A stretch of 64,000 nucleotides of DNA from Ustulina deusta (taxonomy: Eukaryota > Ascomycota > Sordariomycetes > Xylariales > Xylariaceae): positions 372,001-436,000 of the forward strand of contig JAJNNX010000021.1 in assembly GCA_023159155.1 (NCBI GenBank), in the 5' to 3' direction. The notes below the pieces were generated by a model that saw only the letters and a program-made list of their open reading frames with translations, did not search any database and had not been told where the DNA came from. Positions 38,189-52,500 of this stretch are shown here, one piece after another; position 1 is the stretch's first letter; each line of letters starts with the position of its first letter. Position numbers and translations under genes: made by a program.

Positions 38189-40333
38189 AAATGCCAGGCA
38201 TAGAAAAGAACTTCTGCTAACCTTAGCAGCTAGTAATACATATATAGTAATAATAGCTTATTATTTTTTTTTTTTTTTAATATTTTTTTTTTTTTGGTTC
38301 GCTATTAACTGTTGGCTATATTGCGCAAGTATTAGTTCTATATCTTTTTTTTTTAGCAAAGGTATTGTATTATTAATTACGGGGGTTTTTATAATATTAT
38401 AATTAGCAATCTTATAATTAGTAACTATTAAAGCAGCAATAGCGTGATTAGCAATAGTAGGGTCAGTAATAGTAGGGTTAGTAATAGCGGGATTATTAAT
38501 AATAGGATTAGTAATATTCTGAACAGCAGGCGTTATAGCAATTTTTGTAGTAACGTTTGTAGTATTTGCTACTATGTTGGTTTTTATAAGCTTATTAATT
38601 TTGCTTTATATATAGGCCTTTAATAGTCTACCTCTTTATTTAGGTTTAATTTTTTTTAATTCCTATAAATCAGGCTTAGGTTTATAACGCTCCTAATAGT
38701 TATTAATTAGTTCTTGCAAGTATTAGAAGTAATGCTTGGAGTATTATTTATTATATTTATAGCTTTATCTCTTTTATTTAATAAAGTATTTAAACTTATT
38801 TTTGTAGCAATTTAGTTAGTATTACAAAATAATTTCTACTTTGTATGCTTTGCTTTTTTTATTATTATTAGAATACTAATTAGTTTCTACCGGCCTAAGT
38901 AGTAGGACTATACAATCAAATAAATCATTTTTGCTTTTTATAGGTTATAAGTATGCTACTAAAATAATAGGATAGATATAAAAATAGGAAAAAAAGTCTA
39001 ATTTGTATGTTAGATCTTTAATCTTTTGCTTGATTATTTATAGCTTAGCGTACTATTATAAATATTTCTTTAAAGGCTGTTCCGGTAAGTAATACTTGTT
39101 ATATAAGCAAAAAAAGATCTTGTCCTTTAAGAAAAATTTTAAAAATTAGTATTTTTTATTAAATTGCTATTTAGACTATATAGCTATAAAATCTATAGCT
39201 AACTTAGTATTTTATTTTAAATAATTACGGATATTTTATATTTTTTTAAAAGTATGCCTATTAGTTTGGCTAGTTATTATATTAAAAGGTCCGGGTAGTT
39301 TAAAACTAAACAATTATTTATATAATATAAACTATATAGCTTATAAGTATGTAATATTTAAGTTCTATTATAAAACAGAAATAAGTTTTATTTAATTAGA
39401 TTTAAGCTATAAAAAGTTATAAAAATATATAGTAAGCGTTACTATTTAGTTTTTTTGTTTAAAAAGACTGATTTTTTATAAATAATACGCTATAATTATA
39501 AAAAGCTTTATATTTAGAGCTTTTTATATCTTGATTTAAAAATCTAACATAAACTTATAATTATAATTAAAGATAATTCTTTAAAAAATACCCTAGTTGC
39601 TTAATAGTAATTGTTTTATTAGTATATTTGCTTAATCTTTTATTATATATTTCTTGTTTTTAAAAAGCAATAATATTTGCTTAAATATATAATAAAATAT
39701 AATTATTATATAATTATATGTGTTATAATAGGGACGTTCAATTAATTACTAAAGTATACTAGCTGCTTTTATTAAAAATAGCACTAATATAAAATTAATT
39801 ATAATAGTTTATATAAGCAAAGCGTCCTTTGGTTAAATTAGGCAAAGGCTACTAACTAGCTTTAGTTAATCTATATAGTTAAAATTATACCTAGGGTAGT
39901 ATTCTATGTATTTTTTAACTAACTATAACTTGTAATATATTAAATATTGCTTAAGATCTTTTATTATATAGTCTAATTTTATATAGTATTTTGTATTATA
40001 TACTGCTTTAAATATTTGCTTAATTATGGCGTGTAGTACGTAAAAACGCTTAATCCTTATATATATATTATAAATTAGTCCGTTTATTATATAAAAAAAG
40101 TAACTAGCTTTAAAAAAAACTTTAATATTTTTATTAAGCTAATTGCTATTTATAATCTTATTAAGCATTTTTTTATACTAAATATTTGCTTTATAAGCTA
40201 ACTAAAAATTGCGCTTTTATTTATTTGTTATAATAGTTTTGCTAATATATTTAACTATATTTTAGATTAAATTAAAAATAGCTAGCTTATTTAATTATTA
40301 TAGTTTTTTATTTTTATTTAGCGTATTTTATAT

Positions 40334-40522
40334 AGCGCTAAACTAGCTTAATATATTAAGTATATAATTTAAACAACTTAAAAAATAGTATATTTAGAAT
40401 TTATACTATAAAAAATATATTAATAAATTAACTAATTAGTTATTTGTATAATTTATAGCAGTAATATTTAATATAGTCTTATTTATTATTCTTTTAGTAG
40501 CCAAATGATCGGTAAGTACTAT
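40334..40522 (-). pseudogene. RNase H remnant of T
   Basis: On the minus strand a frame reads IVLTDHLATKRIINKT, then a region with stops, and ends near LNYILNILS. It follows the RNase H pattern of fungal Ty3/Gypsy pol: TDH..TKGI...T, then YLS...L..YH.PGRLN.VPDALSR. The interruptions are TAA and TAG codons where Gln is common, as CpA-targeted RIP produces. The catalytic polyprotein is dead. Confidence 0.75.
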
Positions 40523-40999
40523 TATAGGCTGCTAATTTAAATATATAATAGTTTTAAGCTTTTTTGTTGCTTATACTAGATAGGCTATTTTTAATTTAGA
40601 CAGACTATACTTAGTTTTTATTTAGGCAAAATATTAGTTTAAATATATTATAAGTTTAACTTATATAAATAGTATTATTATTTCTAGTTTTTATTTAAAA
40701 CTTTGCTTAATATAAAAGATTATTACTTTAAATCTTTTTTTAAACAATTTATTTAGTTATATATATAATATATAACTAGAGTTATAATAATATAAAATAG
40801 TTTTTAAATAAATAGTGTTTTATATAGTATTAAAAAATATTATTTTAGCTAAAGTTATTTTATAATATATAATATAAATATAATACTTGCGTTTTTTTAG
40901 ATTACTATTAATTACTTTACTTTTTTTTTAGTTTTTAGTAAGCAATATAGTTTTGCGTTTTTATAAAAGCTCTGCTAGTTTGGCATAGTATAATAAAAA

Positions 41000-43900
41000 G
41001 TTTTAAAAAAATCTATTAATACTTAGATATTGCTTAAGGGCTTATAGATTTTTAAAAAAAGCGAATTGTTTAAATGTTTAAATATGTTTTACTATTATAA
41101 ATATTTTAAAAGTATTAATATAGAATTTAAGGAGTTCTACTAAAAGATACTTAATAAAGAACTTTTTTAAAAATATTGCAATATTTTTAGTTTAAAAAAA
41201 CTTAAATATTATTTTTAAGTAGTAAATATGCTTTTTAAACATATTTAAAAAAATAATATTATTATTAATAAAACAATAGTAAAACTTAAAGTATAAATAT
41301 AAGTTCTAGTTTATATATTTCTATATATACTTTAAGATATTATAAAATCTTATTAAAGCAACGTTAGATTTTTTTATATTTTACAAGTTAATAATTATAA
41401 ATTTATTTTAATAGTTAAAATAAACTTTGAACTAATAAAAAAACCTAGTAGTATTAATACAAATAATATAGCGCTTGCTTAGCAAGCTACTAATTATTTT
41501 ACTTTATAAAAAAAAAAAGTAATTATTAAAAATAGCAACCTTATTAAGCTATTATAAATTAATAACTATTTAACTTTTATTTATATTATATATCTTTTTT
41601 TATATTATAAATACTAAATATATAAAAGGTATAAGTTTATTTATCTATTTTATATAACCTATTTTATATAATTAGTTATATATAATATTAAGGACTTTTA
41701 TATTATAGTAATTAAAAAAGTATAAATAAAAGCTCTGCTTTATTTCTTGCTAATTATTAATAAAAAAGATTTTAAATTGCTAGTTCTTAGGAATATTTAC
41801 TTTTTTCTAATTATTTTAAATATTATACGCTTTAATAATTTTAAAAAACTTAACAGCTTTAGAGATTTTTTTAGTATAAATATATATGCTATTTAGAATA
41901 ACTTTTTTAAAAAAGTTAGCCGGTTTTTTAATTCTAAATATAATAGCAATATTAGCAATCTTTAGTTTAGGTAGTTCCTCTAGTATTAGAATATAAGGCT
42001 TTATTAATAGTACGTTTTTTAATTTCTTAATTACACTAAAAATAATATTAGTTAATAAAATAGCTATAGCTAATATATTTGTTATAGCAGGGATATTTAT
42101 TTTAGAAAGGGACTATATTCTGTTAGTATTAACAACTATAAGTATTACTATTAGCACTACCTTAGTTTGGGCCAGCTTATCTATATATACTGCTGCATTA
42201 GGGGTAGGTATAGTATTAGTTATTATAGCTATAATAATAAGTAATATGTTAAATTCTATGTTTATAGGGATTAGCAAGTTAGTAGTGTTTAGCAATCCCG
42301 ATCCAACTATTCTAGCTAATAGGGCAGTTAAGGCTATAGCAGCTATAGCAAGGGTCTTTATTGCAGCTTTTTATAAGCTAATATAACAGCTACTATTATA
42401 GTTTTTATAGATCTACCCTAATTTTGTACTTTTATTAATCTTTACTAATATTTTAGTACTATTTATTATAGGTATAACTTGCAAAATTTTTATATTAACT
42501 ATTATATTTATTATATTCTTATATATTACTATAAAACAAAAGCTATAATTAGCAGGCAATAGCTTATATTCTATTTAAAAGTAAGCGTTTTTTCTTCTTT
42601 GCACGGTTATATTTCTTTTATTTACCACGCGCCGTATATATTTATAACTATAGATCAGCACATTAAAAACAATTATAAAATTATCTAGCTTTTAAAAAAT
42701 AATTATTTTATACTAATAATTAATTATAGCTTTATATAAAAATAAAAAATCATTCCTAATTAATATTCTAAGTTATAAATAATTATTTATAACCTAACCC
42801 TTTTTTTTATAAGCTATAATAACAAGCTTTTTAGCTTTATTTATTTTAAGCGTATAAAATTTAAATTTGGCCCAAGTAGTTAGTATTACTGCTATTTTAC
42901 TAATTATAATCACCTTTCTTTCTTATTCCTTAGTAGTATATTTATAAATATTTAGGTAAAATTGGCCAATAATAATACGCCCCATACTAAAGTTACTGCA
43001 AACTCTTATTTTTTTACCGGTTAGGAACAGATACACATTAAAACCCAAATATATATAGCTTAATCAAAATGACTTGTTATATTTATTAACATTCGGTGCT
43101 TTAATAACTAGAATATTATTTTTATTATTTGCTTTAGCAATTTTAAGAACTAATCTATAGTCTAAAGTATCTTTAGGTTTAAAAATAATACTATTTTTAG
43201 CGTATTAACATTAGCAAAAGTATTAAAACAAAAAATTATATAAAAAAAATTCCTAAATGTAGTATCTGCAAATATATCTTGCTAGGTCAACCAAAAATAG
43301 GGTATTTACTTTAGCAAGTTTTTCTAATTTTATATATAAGCAACAATAGCATAAATAAAGCTTAAGCATTTTTAATAATTTATATTATTAGTAATAATAG
43401 TAACATATAAATACTAAATTAAATATATAATAAGATATACTGCTATAATACCCAAAATTAGTATTAGGTAAAGAGGGTTTTTTATTATTATTATTAATTA
43501 TAGTTTGTATAAAATATATATAATTATAACTATTATTATAATATTTATCCTTTTTGTTTTGATCTTTTTTATATATATAATAATTATAACTACTTTTATA
43601 ATCCTAACTACTATTATAATAATAATTACAGCTTTAGTTGCAATAATTATTACGTTTTTTGTTCTATTATTGCTTTTTTTTGTAGTTATATTAATAATAA
43701 TCATTTTTTTAGCAATAATTATTGGTTGATCTATAATAGCTTCTACTTAATCGGCAATAGTTGCAGTATTTAAAGCAACGTTTAAAGGAGTTATTCCGGC
43801 ATAAAAGGCAAAAAGATAAAAAAGTACATATAAAAAAGAACATTAATATTTTATTTTTAAAACAATTAATATAAAGCTTTATATTTGGGTATCTTTGTTT

Positions 43901-45543
43901 GGTCTTTTATTCTAGTCCATGTTATGCTTTTTTGATCTTTTTTATATAGTTTTCTAGATTTTTTTTTTGCTTCGGAGCTTATATATAGTTAATAATAGCT
44001 TTTTCTTACTAATTACAAATATTTTTTATAACCTTAATTTAATTAAAGTTATTTTTAGCTAATGTTCTATTAGCTTTTATATAGCATAACTTGCGCTAAA
44101 TATACTAAAGTACTATATTGCGATTTTTTATAATGTTTTAAAACATAAAAAAATTTTCGAAAAACTTTCGTATAGCATATCTAATATAGATTTTAAACTA
44201 ATCTTTTAAATTTTTTAAAAATAATTTAATACTAAACAATTATAACATTTAATGCTATAAAATAATTATTTTATTATTTTACTATAGTAGTACTAATCTA
44301 GCAAATAAGTAGTTAAATAAAACTATAATTTAGCTACTAATAGATCTACTACTTTTTAGTATAACATATATATAGTTAAAAAACAAATATATATTAATAT
44401 AAATAATATTCTTACTATTAGCTACAATACTACAGTTATTAGAATTATTTTATTTAAAGTTAAAAATACTAATATTATTACGTTTAATTTTAATAAATCC
44501 TTTTTTAATAAATATTAACTTGGTTCCTAGTATAATACCTCGCCTTAAATTACAAAAACTACTACAAAGGTTACCCTTATTATTATCACCTAGATCTAAA
44601 GGGTCAAAAGGGTTATTACCAGAGTTACTTTTATTGCTATAAATATTGCCAAACTTACAACTCAGCAAAAAAAACAGAAATATAAATATACTAACTTAAA
44701 AAGTTAATATAGCTACTAGCTTACTAGATTTTATAAATTTACTAAACTATTAGTTTATTTTAATAAATTATTTATTTATAGCAATTAATAAATTTATTTT
44801 TTTATTTACTTTATTAATTTTATAATCTAGAGTTTTAATATTTGTTTTAGTTTACTAATAGCTATTAAACAAATAATTATTTATTTTTTGGTTAATGCTT
44901 ATTTTTTTAAAACTAATAGTAATTAGGGGCAGATTAACTAAAGCTATTCTAAATGCTTTTTTTTTTTTTTTAAGCTTTATTAAAAAGGTTTATTATATTA
45001 TTAAGTAAATATTCTAATAAATAAAAGTTTTTTAAACTATCTTTTTATAAACTAGATATAAATAAGTATATAATAAATTATAGTTTTTTATATAAAAAAT
45101 ACTTAAATCTTAAACTAATAGTAAGCTATTATATCTAATTTCTAATAAAGAACTGCGCTAACTAACCTAAAAGCTATATTAAATCAAATATAAAAAAATT
45201 TATAACGTTTATAAAGTTATAGTAAATACTACAGCTATTAAACAACCTATTATTTAAAATAATTCTTAAAATACAAAAATAATATACTAAGCTTATTTTT
45301 AGTATTAAGCCTACTAATAAATTTTCGCAAGTAATACAAAAGCTATAGTACTAAAAGCTAGAACATATTTTAGCTACTATAATACTTGCTTAAACAAGCT
45401 ATAATATTACTATAATATAACTAAAAGTACTTATAGTTCTACCGCTAATAAAATAGTATTTCTATAACTTTACAAGATTAAAAAAATAATAGTTTAATAT
45501 AGTTTAGTATTTATAATAAAACATATATAGTAAAGCACTACTT
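41000..45543 (-). pseudogene. Upstream internal region of T (expected RT, protease, gag)
   Basis: RIP-degraded sequence between the RNase H remnant and the right LTR. A 72-codon open frame (44450-44668, minus) includes NSGNNPFDPLDLGDNN and could be a gag piece by position, but it has no diagnostic motif. Ile-rich frames near 42.2 and 43.6 kb, open on both strands, are composition artefacts. Confidence 0.4.
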
Positions 45544-45742
45544 TAATAAAAAAACTAATAGGTATAATAGTAAAAAAGATATATTAAAAAAAAGTAGGTA
45601 CATAGTAAAATATTAAAAAGTCTAATATATTTGTATGCAGTCCCACCCGTGGGTGCACAGGCTACCTAGTGTGGACCTGGCATGCCTAGGGCATAGGCCA
45701 CCTATAGAGGTTGCTAGTTCAACCCCCTATAGGGCTCTATTA
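45544..45742 (-). repeat. LTR of T (right copy, its 5' LTR)
   Basis: 199 bp, followed by the ATTTA duplication. Confidence 0.85.
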
Positions 45743-45747
45743 ATTTA

Positions 45748-48700
45748 ATATATATAATAATAGGTTAGTTAATATAAAAGCTTTAAATATACTTTAATTA
45801 GTAATATTTGTTTTTTTTTAAATTATTTAAACCTTTAGATTAATTTATAAAACAATTAAAGCTTAAAGCTCTAACCGCTTATTAGTAATCTAACCAAACA
45901 TAAATATATTTATATAGCATTTAATATAGCTAATATAAAAATAATAATTATATAGCAAACAAAAATAACTAAAAAAAACTAATATATATTTTTTGCTTTA
46001 AAACAACTAATTACTAAACATTATAAAAAATAATAAAAAATAAAAATATATATTATAATATACTATATATAGACTAATTACTATAAATTAAATAAATAAA
46101 GTTAGAAATATAAAAAAGTATAAATATAAATATAATCTATATAAAAAAATAAATAAATAAATTAAAAAAAAACAACTAATCTATATAAAACTAATAAATA
46201 TTACTTTTTATAAAATAATACAAATAAAAAAGCCTTAATTAGCATTTTTCTTTAATAATAACTTATATTAAAAAAAAACTAATAAAATTTTTATAAAAAA
46301 GTAATATAAACTAACCAGACCTATACTAGCTTAGCAAACCTTATATTTAGTTTTTAACTACTTATCTTCTAGCTAATATACTTTATACTACTAATCTTTA
46401 AACTTTATTTATTAATATATAGATTATATATTTATTATATTTTATTTATATTTTTAATTATTAATATATAGAACTAATATTTTGCTTTAATATTAAAGCT
46501 ATTATATAATTAGCTTATTTTAATATTATTATTTTGAATTATTATACTTAAAATATTTTAACTAACCTACTTAAAGTATTACTAAAAAGATCTAAAAAAT
46601 ATATATGCTTTTTTTAATAATATTATTATTATTATGCTATTTAAGCTAATATAATATATATTACTAAATAAACTATTATATATAAATTATTATAATAAAG
46701 AACTACTATTTTATTTTTGCTAAAAATATAAAAATATTTTATATAACTACAAAACTTCTTTAAACATTATAACTTAAGCTTTTTATAATTTGCTTAAACT
46801 TAAACTAATTAATATATTTTAAAAAATATAACAGTATTAATAACTAAATATATTAAAAATTAATATATTAATTATTATAATAATTAATTATTTTAAACTA
46901 TAAATAATATTTAAAAGTACTTTTATATAAATATTTTTTTAAGTTTAAAACAAAAGCTTTAATAAAAACTATTTTATTTTTTAATTTTTTAAAAAGCAAA
47001 ATAGATCTATTAATTTTATAATATTCGGAACAATTAAAATAACTAAAGCTAGGCATACTTTTAATTATTAATTTATTATAATTTATAATATTAAATAAAA
47101 AATATTATATATTATAAATTTTATTAATAATAATATAATAATTAATGCTTATTAAAAAGTTTTTATTATTTTTAACTATGTTTAAAAATTATTATTTAAT
47201 AATTACCTGCTTAGATTTAAACTTATAATATTAATCCTTAGTATTTAATAAAATAATAACTAGTACTATAATTATTTCTATAAAACTTATATATTTTTAG
47301 CCTTTTATAAGCTAAAGCTTTAAAAAAAAATAATAAATATTATAAATAAAAAACTTTACAATTTAAACAAGAATATATAAAATAATTTATTAAAATATTA
47401 CAAAAACTATATTATAGTTTATATAAAAAAGCTAGTTTTAGATTTCTAATTATAAACTTAATTAATCTAACTAGTTTAGTTAATTTTTTAATAAAATTAA
47501 TTAATTTTTTAACTAATTATTTTATTTACTAATTTTTAATTTATAAAACTTTACTTAAAATATTATAAATATTTATAAGATTTAATTATAAAAATATATA
47601 GTTAGTACAACCTAAAATATAAAAATATTCTTTTATTATTATAATATTTAGCAGCTAATAAAATTAGAATTTTTATTAAGACGCCTTTTTATAATAATTA
47701 TTAATATATAAATAATAAATTTTTTAAAAAATAACTAATTTTTTTCTTTATTTTTAAAAATATTTAAATAATTAATAGCTTTAGTACTTAGATTATTAAT
47801 ACAATAATTAAATAAAAACAATATATTTAAACTAATACTATAAATATTAAAGTATAATTTATTATTTAGCTCTATAAACTAAACATAAAAATAGCTTATA
47901 AATAATTATTTAAACTATTTAATTATTCCGTTGCTTAATTTATAAAACTTAATAAAAAAATAGTTATAATTATATTAATCCTTAAAATTAAATAAGTAAT
48001 ACTTAGTAAGCTTAAGCTTTTTAAAATAAGTAATAACTAATTAAATTATTTTTTTATTATAGTTATTAATAAATAAAAACAAACTATTTATTTTATTAAC
48101 TTAGTTTTTAAACAAAATAAAAAATATTAATAATTTATTTATAATTACTAAATATAAGCTTTTAAAAATATTATTAATTAATAAACCTTAAAGCTATTTT
48201 TTAATATATTTTTTTTTTTTTATATATATAGTTTTTTTATATATACCTAAAATAATTAATAAAGCTATAGTTTAATATATATTATTTATATAGTATTACT
48301 TTTTAAATATTTAAATATTTTTTTTAAAAATTTATAACCTAATAACTAAAAGTTAATATTTAATAATTTAATAATAAATATTAAAATTATAAAAAATCGC
48401 CTAAATATTATTAAAAAAATAAAATTATAGATTAGGATTATAGTTATTAAAATAAAGCTTTTTTTTTAATTAATATTACTTAAAACAAAAAAACAATTAA
48501 TAATTATTTTATTTTATAAAACTAATTAATTAATAAATAATAATATAAATATATAAAATATATTTTATAAATTTTTTTTTTAAATTAAGTTAGATTTTTT
48601 TATAATAAATATTTTTGTTTTTTAGTCTATTTATAAAAAAACAATAGTTATTAAATCGCTTAAAAAATTAATATAAAACTAATTAAAAAGTGCTTTAGTA

Positions 48701-49162
48701 GCTATACCTAAGTTTAAAAAACCTAGTTAAAAACGTAAGTATTCTAATATACTTAATTTTAATAAGTAGCGCTAACCTTTCTTTAGTAATAAAAAAACTT
48801 AAGCTATAATTTATAAAAAGTTTGCTTACTAATAGATTTTTTTTATATTTTAAAAAAATAATATATATAGTAGTATAAAAAATTGTTTTATACTAAACTT
48901 TTTTACTAGTTAGAAGTTTTAAAAAAAATATAATTTATAAATATATATAGTTAATTAAATAAATACTAAAAAATTTAAAAATTAAAAAGCTGCTTAAAAA
49001 GCACTAAATATATAAAAAAAACAAAAAGTTAAATTATTAAAAATAAATATAAAAACTAAAAAAGCTTAGCAATAAAGATCTAAAAAAAATAAATAACTAA
49101 TTAGTTATAATTTAAGTTAATTATTATAGTTTAAAAATAAAAACCTAATAATTTAAAAAGTT
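45748..49162 (+). pseudogene. H1 internal region, right part
   Basis: Continues H1 after T. 45748-48700 matches the reverse complement of 49531-52483, and 48697-49162 matches the reverse complement of 28558-29022. No intact coding frame. Confidence 0.5.
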
Positions 49163-49528
49163 TGTAGTAAAGCTAGTACATATATATAAAAAATAAGTTT
49201 TTAATTATAAAGTAAAATATATTTTTAAAAACTTTAGAAATTACAAAACAAAAAATATAAAAATTGCGCGTTTTTATTTAAAGCTATAAAAAAAATTTTC
49301 TTTATAGAATTATAAACAAATAAATAATTAATATAAAATATTAAATAAAAATTAAAGATTTGTTTTTATTAATTAATTATTGCGTTTTTATTTATATTTA
49401 TATATTAGATCTTGACCTAATCTATATAAAGATCTGTAAGTTAAAAAATATAGTCCGATACGGGATGATTAGGTAGGTTTGGTTAGTTTTAGTGTGCAAC
49501 ACGCCGATCAGGAGCCCTGCTCCATTTT
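49163..49528 (+). repeat. 3' LTR of H1
   Basis: 366 bp. Here the start is AT-shifted and the last 100 bp are well preserved (GCAACACGCCGATCAGG), the reverse of the 5' LTR. Confidence 0.85.
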
Positions 49529-49533
49529 ACTAC

Positions 49534-52500
49534 TAGAGCACTCCCTGATCAGCTTTACGTTAACTTTTTAGGCGATCTAGCAACTGTTATTCTTTTATAA
49601 GTAAACTAAAAAGCAAAAATATCTATTATAAAAAAATCTAACTCAATTTAAAAAAAAAATCTATAAAATATACTTTATATGCTTATATTATTACTTATTA
49701 ATTAATTAGCTTTATAAAATAAAATAATTACTAATTGTTTTTTTGTTTTAAGTAGTATTAACTAAAAAAAAAGCTTTGTTTTAATAACTATAATCTTAAT
49801 ATATAATTCTATTTTTTTAATAATATTTAAGCAATTTTTTATAACTTTAATACTTATTACTAGGTTATTAAGTATTAATTTCTAGCTACTAAATTATAAA
49901 TTTTTAAAAAAAATACTTAAATATTTAAAAAGTAATACTATATAAATAATATATACTAAACTATAGCTTTACTAATTATTTTAGATATATATAAAAAAGC
50001 TATATATATAAAACAAAAAAAGCATATTAAAAAGCAGCTTTAAGGTTTATTAATTAATAATATTTTTAAAAGTTTATATTTAGTAATTATAAATAAATTA
50101 TTAATATTTTTTGTTTTATTTAGGAACTAAGTTAATAAAGTAAACAGTCTGTTCTTATTTATTAATAATTATAACAAAAAAATAATTTAATTAGTTGCTA
50201 TTTATTTTAAAAAACTTAAGCTTATTAAGTATTACTTATTTAACTTTAGAAATTAATATAATTATAACTACTTTTTTGTTAAGTTTTACAAATTAAGCAA
50301 TAGAATAATTAAATAATCTAAATAATTATTTATAAACTATTTTTATGTTTAGCTTATAAAACTAAATAATAAATTGTACTTTAATATTTATAGTATTAGC
50401 TTAAGTATATTGTTTCTATTTGATTATTATATTAATAATCTAAGTATTAAAGCTATTAGTTATTTAAATATTTTTAGAAATAAAAAAAAAGATTGGTTGT
50501 TTTTTAAAAAATTTGTTATTTATATATTAGTAATTATTATAAAAAAGCATATTAATAAGAATCCTAATTCTATTAGCTGCTAAATATTATAATAATAAAG
50601 AAATATTTTTATATTTTGGGTTATATTAATTATATATTTTTATAATTAAATTTTACAAGTACTTATAATACTTTAAATAGAGTTTTATAGATTAAAAATT
50701 AGTAAATAAAATAATTAGCTAAAAAATTAATTAATTTTATTAAAAAATTAGCTAAACTAACTAGATCGATTAAATCTATAACTAGAAATCTAAAACTAGC
50801 TTTTTTATATAAACTATAATATAATTTTTATAATATTTTAATAAATTATTCTATATATTTTTGTTTAAATTGTAGGGTTTTTTATTTATAATATTTATTA
50901 TTTTTTCCTAAAGCTTTAGCTTATAAAAAGCTAAAAATATATAAGTTTTATAAAAATAACTATAATACTAGCTATTATTTTATTAAATATTAAAAATTAA
51001 TATTATAAGTTTAAATCTAAGCAGATAACTATTAAATAATAATTTTTAAACATAATTAAAAACAATAAAAACTTTTTAATAAATATTAATTATTATATTA
51101 TTATTAATAGAATTTATAATATATAGTATTTTTTATTTAATATTATAAATTATAACAAACTAATAATTAGAAGTATGCCTAGTTTTGGTTGCTTTAATTG
51201 CTTTAAATACTATAAAACTAATAAATCTATTTTGTTTTTTAAAAAATTAAAAAATAAAGTAGTTTTTATTAAAGCTTTTATTTTAAGCTTAAAAAAATAT
51301 TTATATAAAAATGCTTTTAAATACTACTTATAATTTAAAGTAACTAATTATTGCAATAATTAATATATTAATTTCTAATATATTTAGTTACTAATATTAT
51401 TATATTTTTTAAAATATATTAATTAGTTTAGGTCTAAGCAAGTTATAAAAAGCTTAAGTTGTAATATTTAAAAAAGTTTTATAGTTATATAAAACATTTT
51501 TATATTTTTAGCAAAAGTAGGGTAGTAATTCTTTATTATAATAATTTATATATAGCAGTTTATTTAGTAATATATACTATACTAGCTTGGATAGTATAAT
51601 AGCAATAATACTATTAGAAAAGGTATATATTTTCTAGATCTTTTTAGCAATATTTTAAATAAGTTAGTTAAAATATTTTAAGTGTAATAATTTGAAGTAA
51701 TAATACTAGAATAAGCTAATTATATAATAGCTTTAATATTAAAGCAAAGTATTAGTTTTATATATTAATAATTAAAAATATAAATAAAGTATAATAAATA
51801 TATAGTCTATATATTAATAAGTAAAATCTAAGAACTAGTAATATAAAATATATTAGCCGGAAAATAAATAGTAAAAAGCTAAGTATAAAGTCTGCTAAAC
51901 TAATATAAATCTAGTTAATTTATATTGTTTTTTTGTAAAAACTTTATTAGTTCTTTTTTAATATAAGTTATTATTAAAGGAAAATATTGATTAGAGCTCC
52001 CCTACCTATATTATTTTATAAAAAATAATATTTATTAATTTTATATAAGTTAGCTATTTTTTTTTAACTTACTTATTTATTTTTTTATATAGACTATATT
52101 TATATTTATACTTTTTTATATTTTTAACTTTATTTACTTAATCTATAGTAATTGGTCTATATATAATATATTGTAATATATATTTTTATTTTTTGTTATT
52201 TTTTATAATATTTAATAATTAGTTGTTTTAAAACAAAAAATATATATTAGCTTTTTTCAGTTGTTCTTATTTACTATATAATCACTATTTTTATATTAGC
52301 TACACTAAGTACTACATAAATATATTTATATTTGGTTAGATCGCTAACAAACAATTAAAGCTTTAAGCTTTAATTATTTTATAAATTAATCCAAAAATTC
52401 AAACAATCTAAAAAAAAGCAAATATTACTAATTAGAATATATCTAAAGCTTTTATACTAACTAATTTATTATTATATATATTAAATCTTATATATTATTT

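Larger units (their letters stand above)
37990..45742 (-). mobile_element. T: Ty3/Gypsy retrotransposon nested in H1 (minus strand)
   Basis: This 7753-bp insertion has two 199-bp LTRs, 37990-38188 and 45544-45742, and ATTTA target duplications. The LTR start and end are consistent with TG...CA after RIP (one copy still ends CA). The family is set by a minus-strand RNase H remnant at 40334-40522, so the element reads from right to left, with integrase expected at about 38.5-40.2 kb and gag near 44-45 kb. The empty site in H2 fixes both ends. Confidence 0.85.
29023..49528 (+). mobile_element. H1: 12.75-kb LTR retroelement nested head-on in H2, interrupted by T
   Basis: LTRs at 29023-29389 and 49163-49528 share the TGCAG(T) start and CATTTT-type end. 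The target duplication is GCTAC (29018-29022) / ACTAC (49529-49533), one G-to-A apart. A short purine-rich tract precedes the 3' LTR. Removing T leaves 12,748 bp, within 10 bp of H2, so both are full-length. That is about twice the usual 5-8 kb for fungal LTR elements. Translations of the best preserved parts (for example 31.9-32.1 kb and 35.9-36.0 kb) give runs of plausible protein but no family I can name. Confidence 0.8.

Noticed and set aside
43498..43729. Ile-rich frames open on both strands that look like membrane segments
   Set aside because: They are A/T trinucleotide sequence in a RIP-mutated region; both strands give the same kind of product.
44450..44668. 72-codon minus-strand frame as a separate gene
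   Set aside because: It lies inside element T where gag is expected and has no diagnostic motif, so I mention it only as a possible gag piece.
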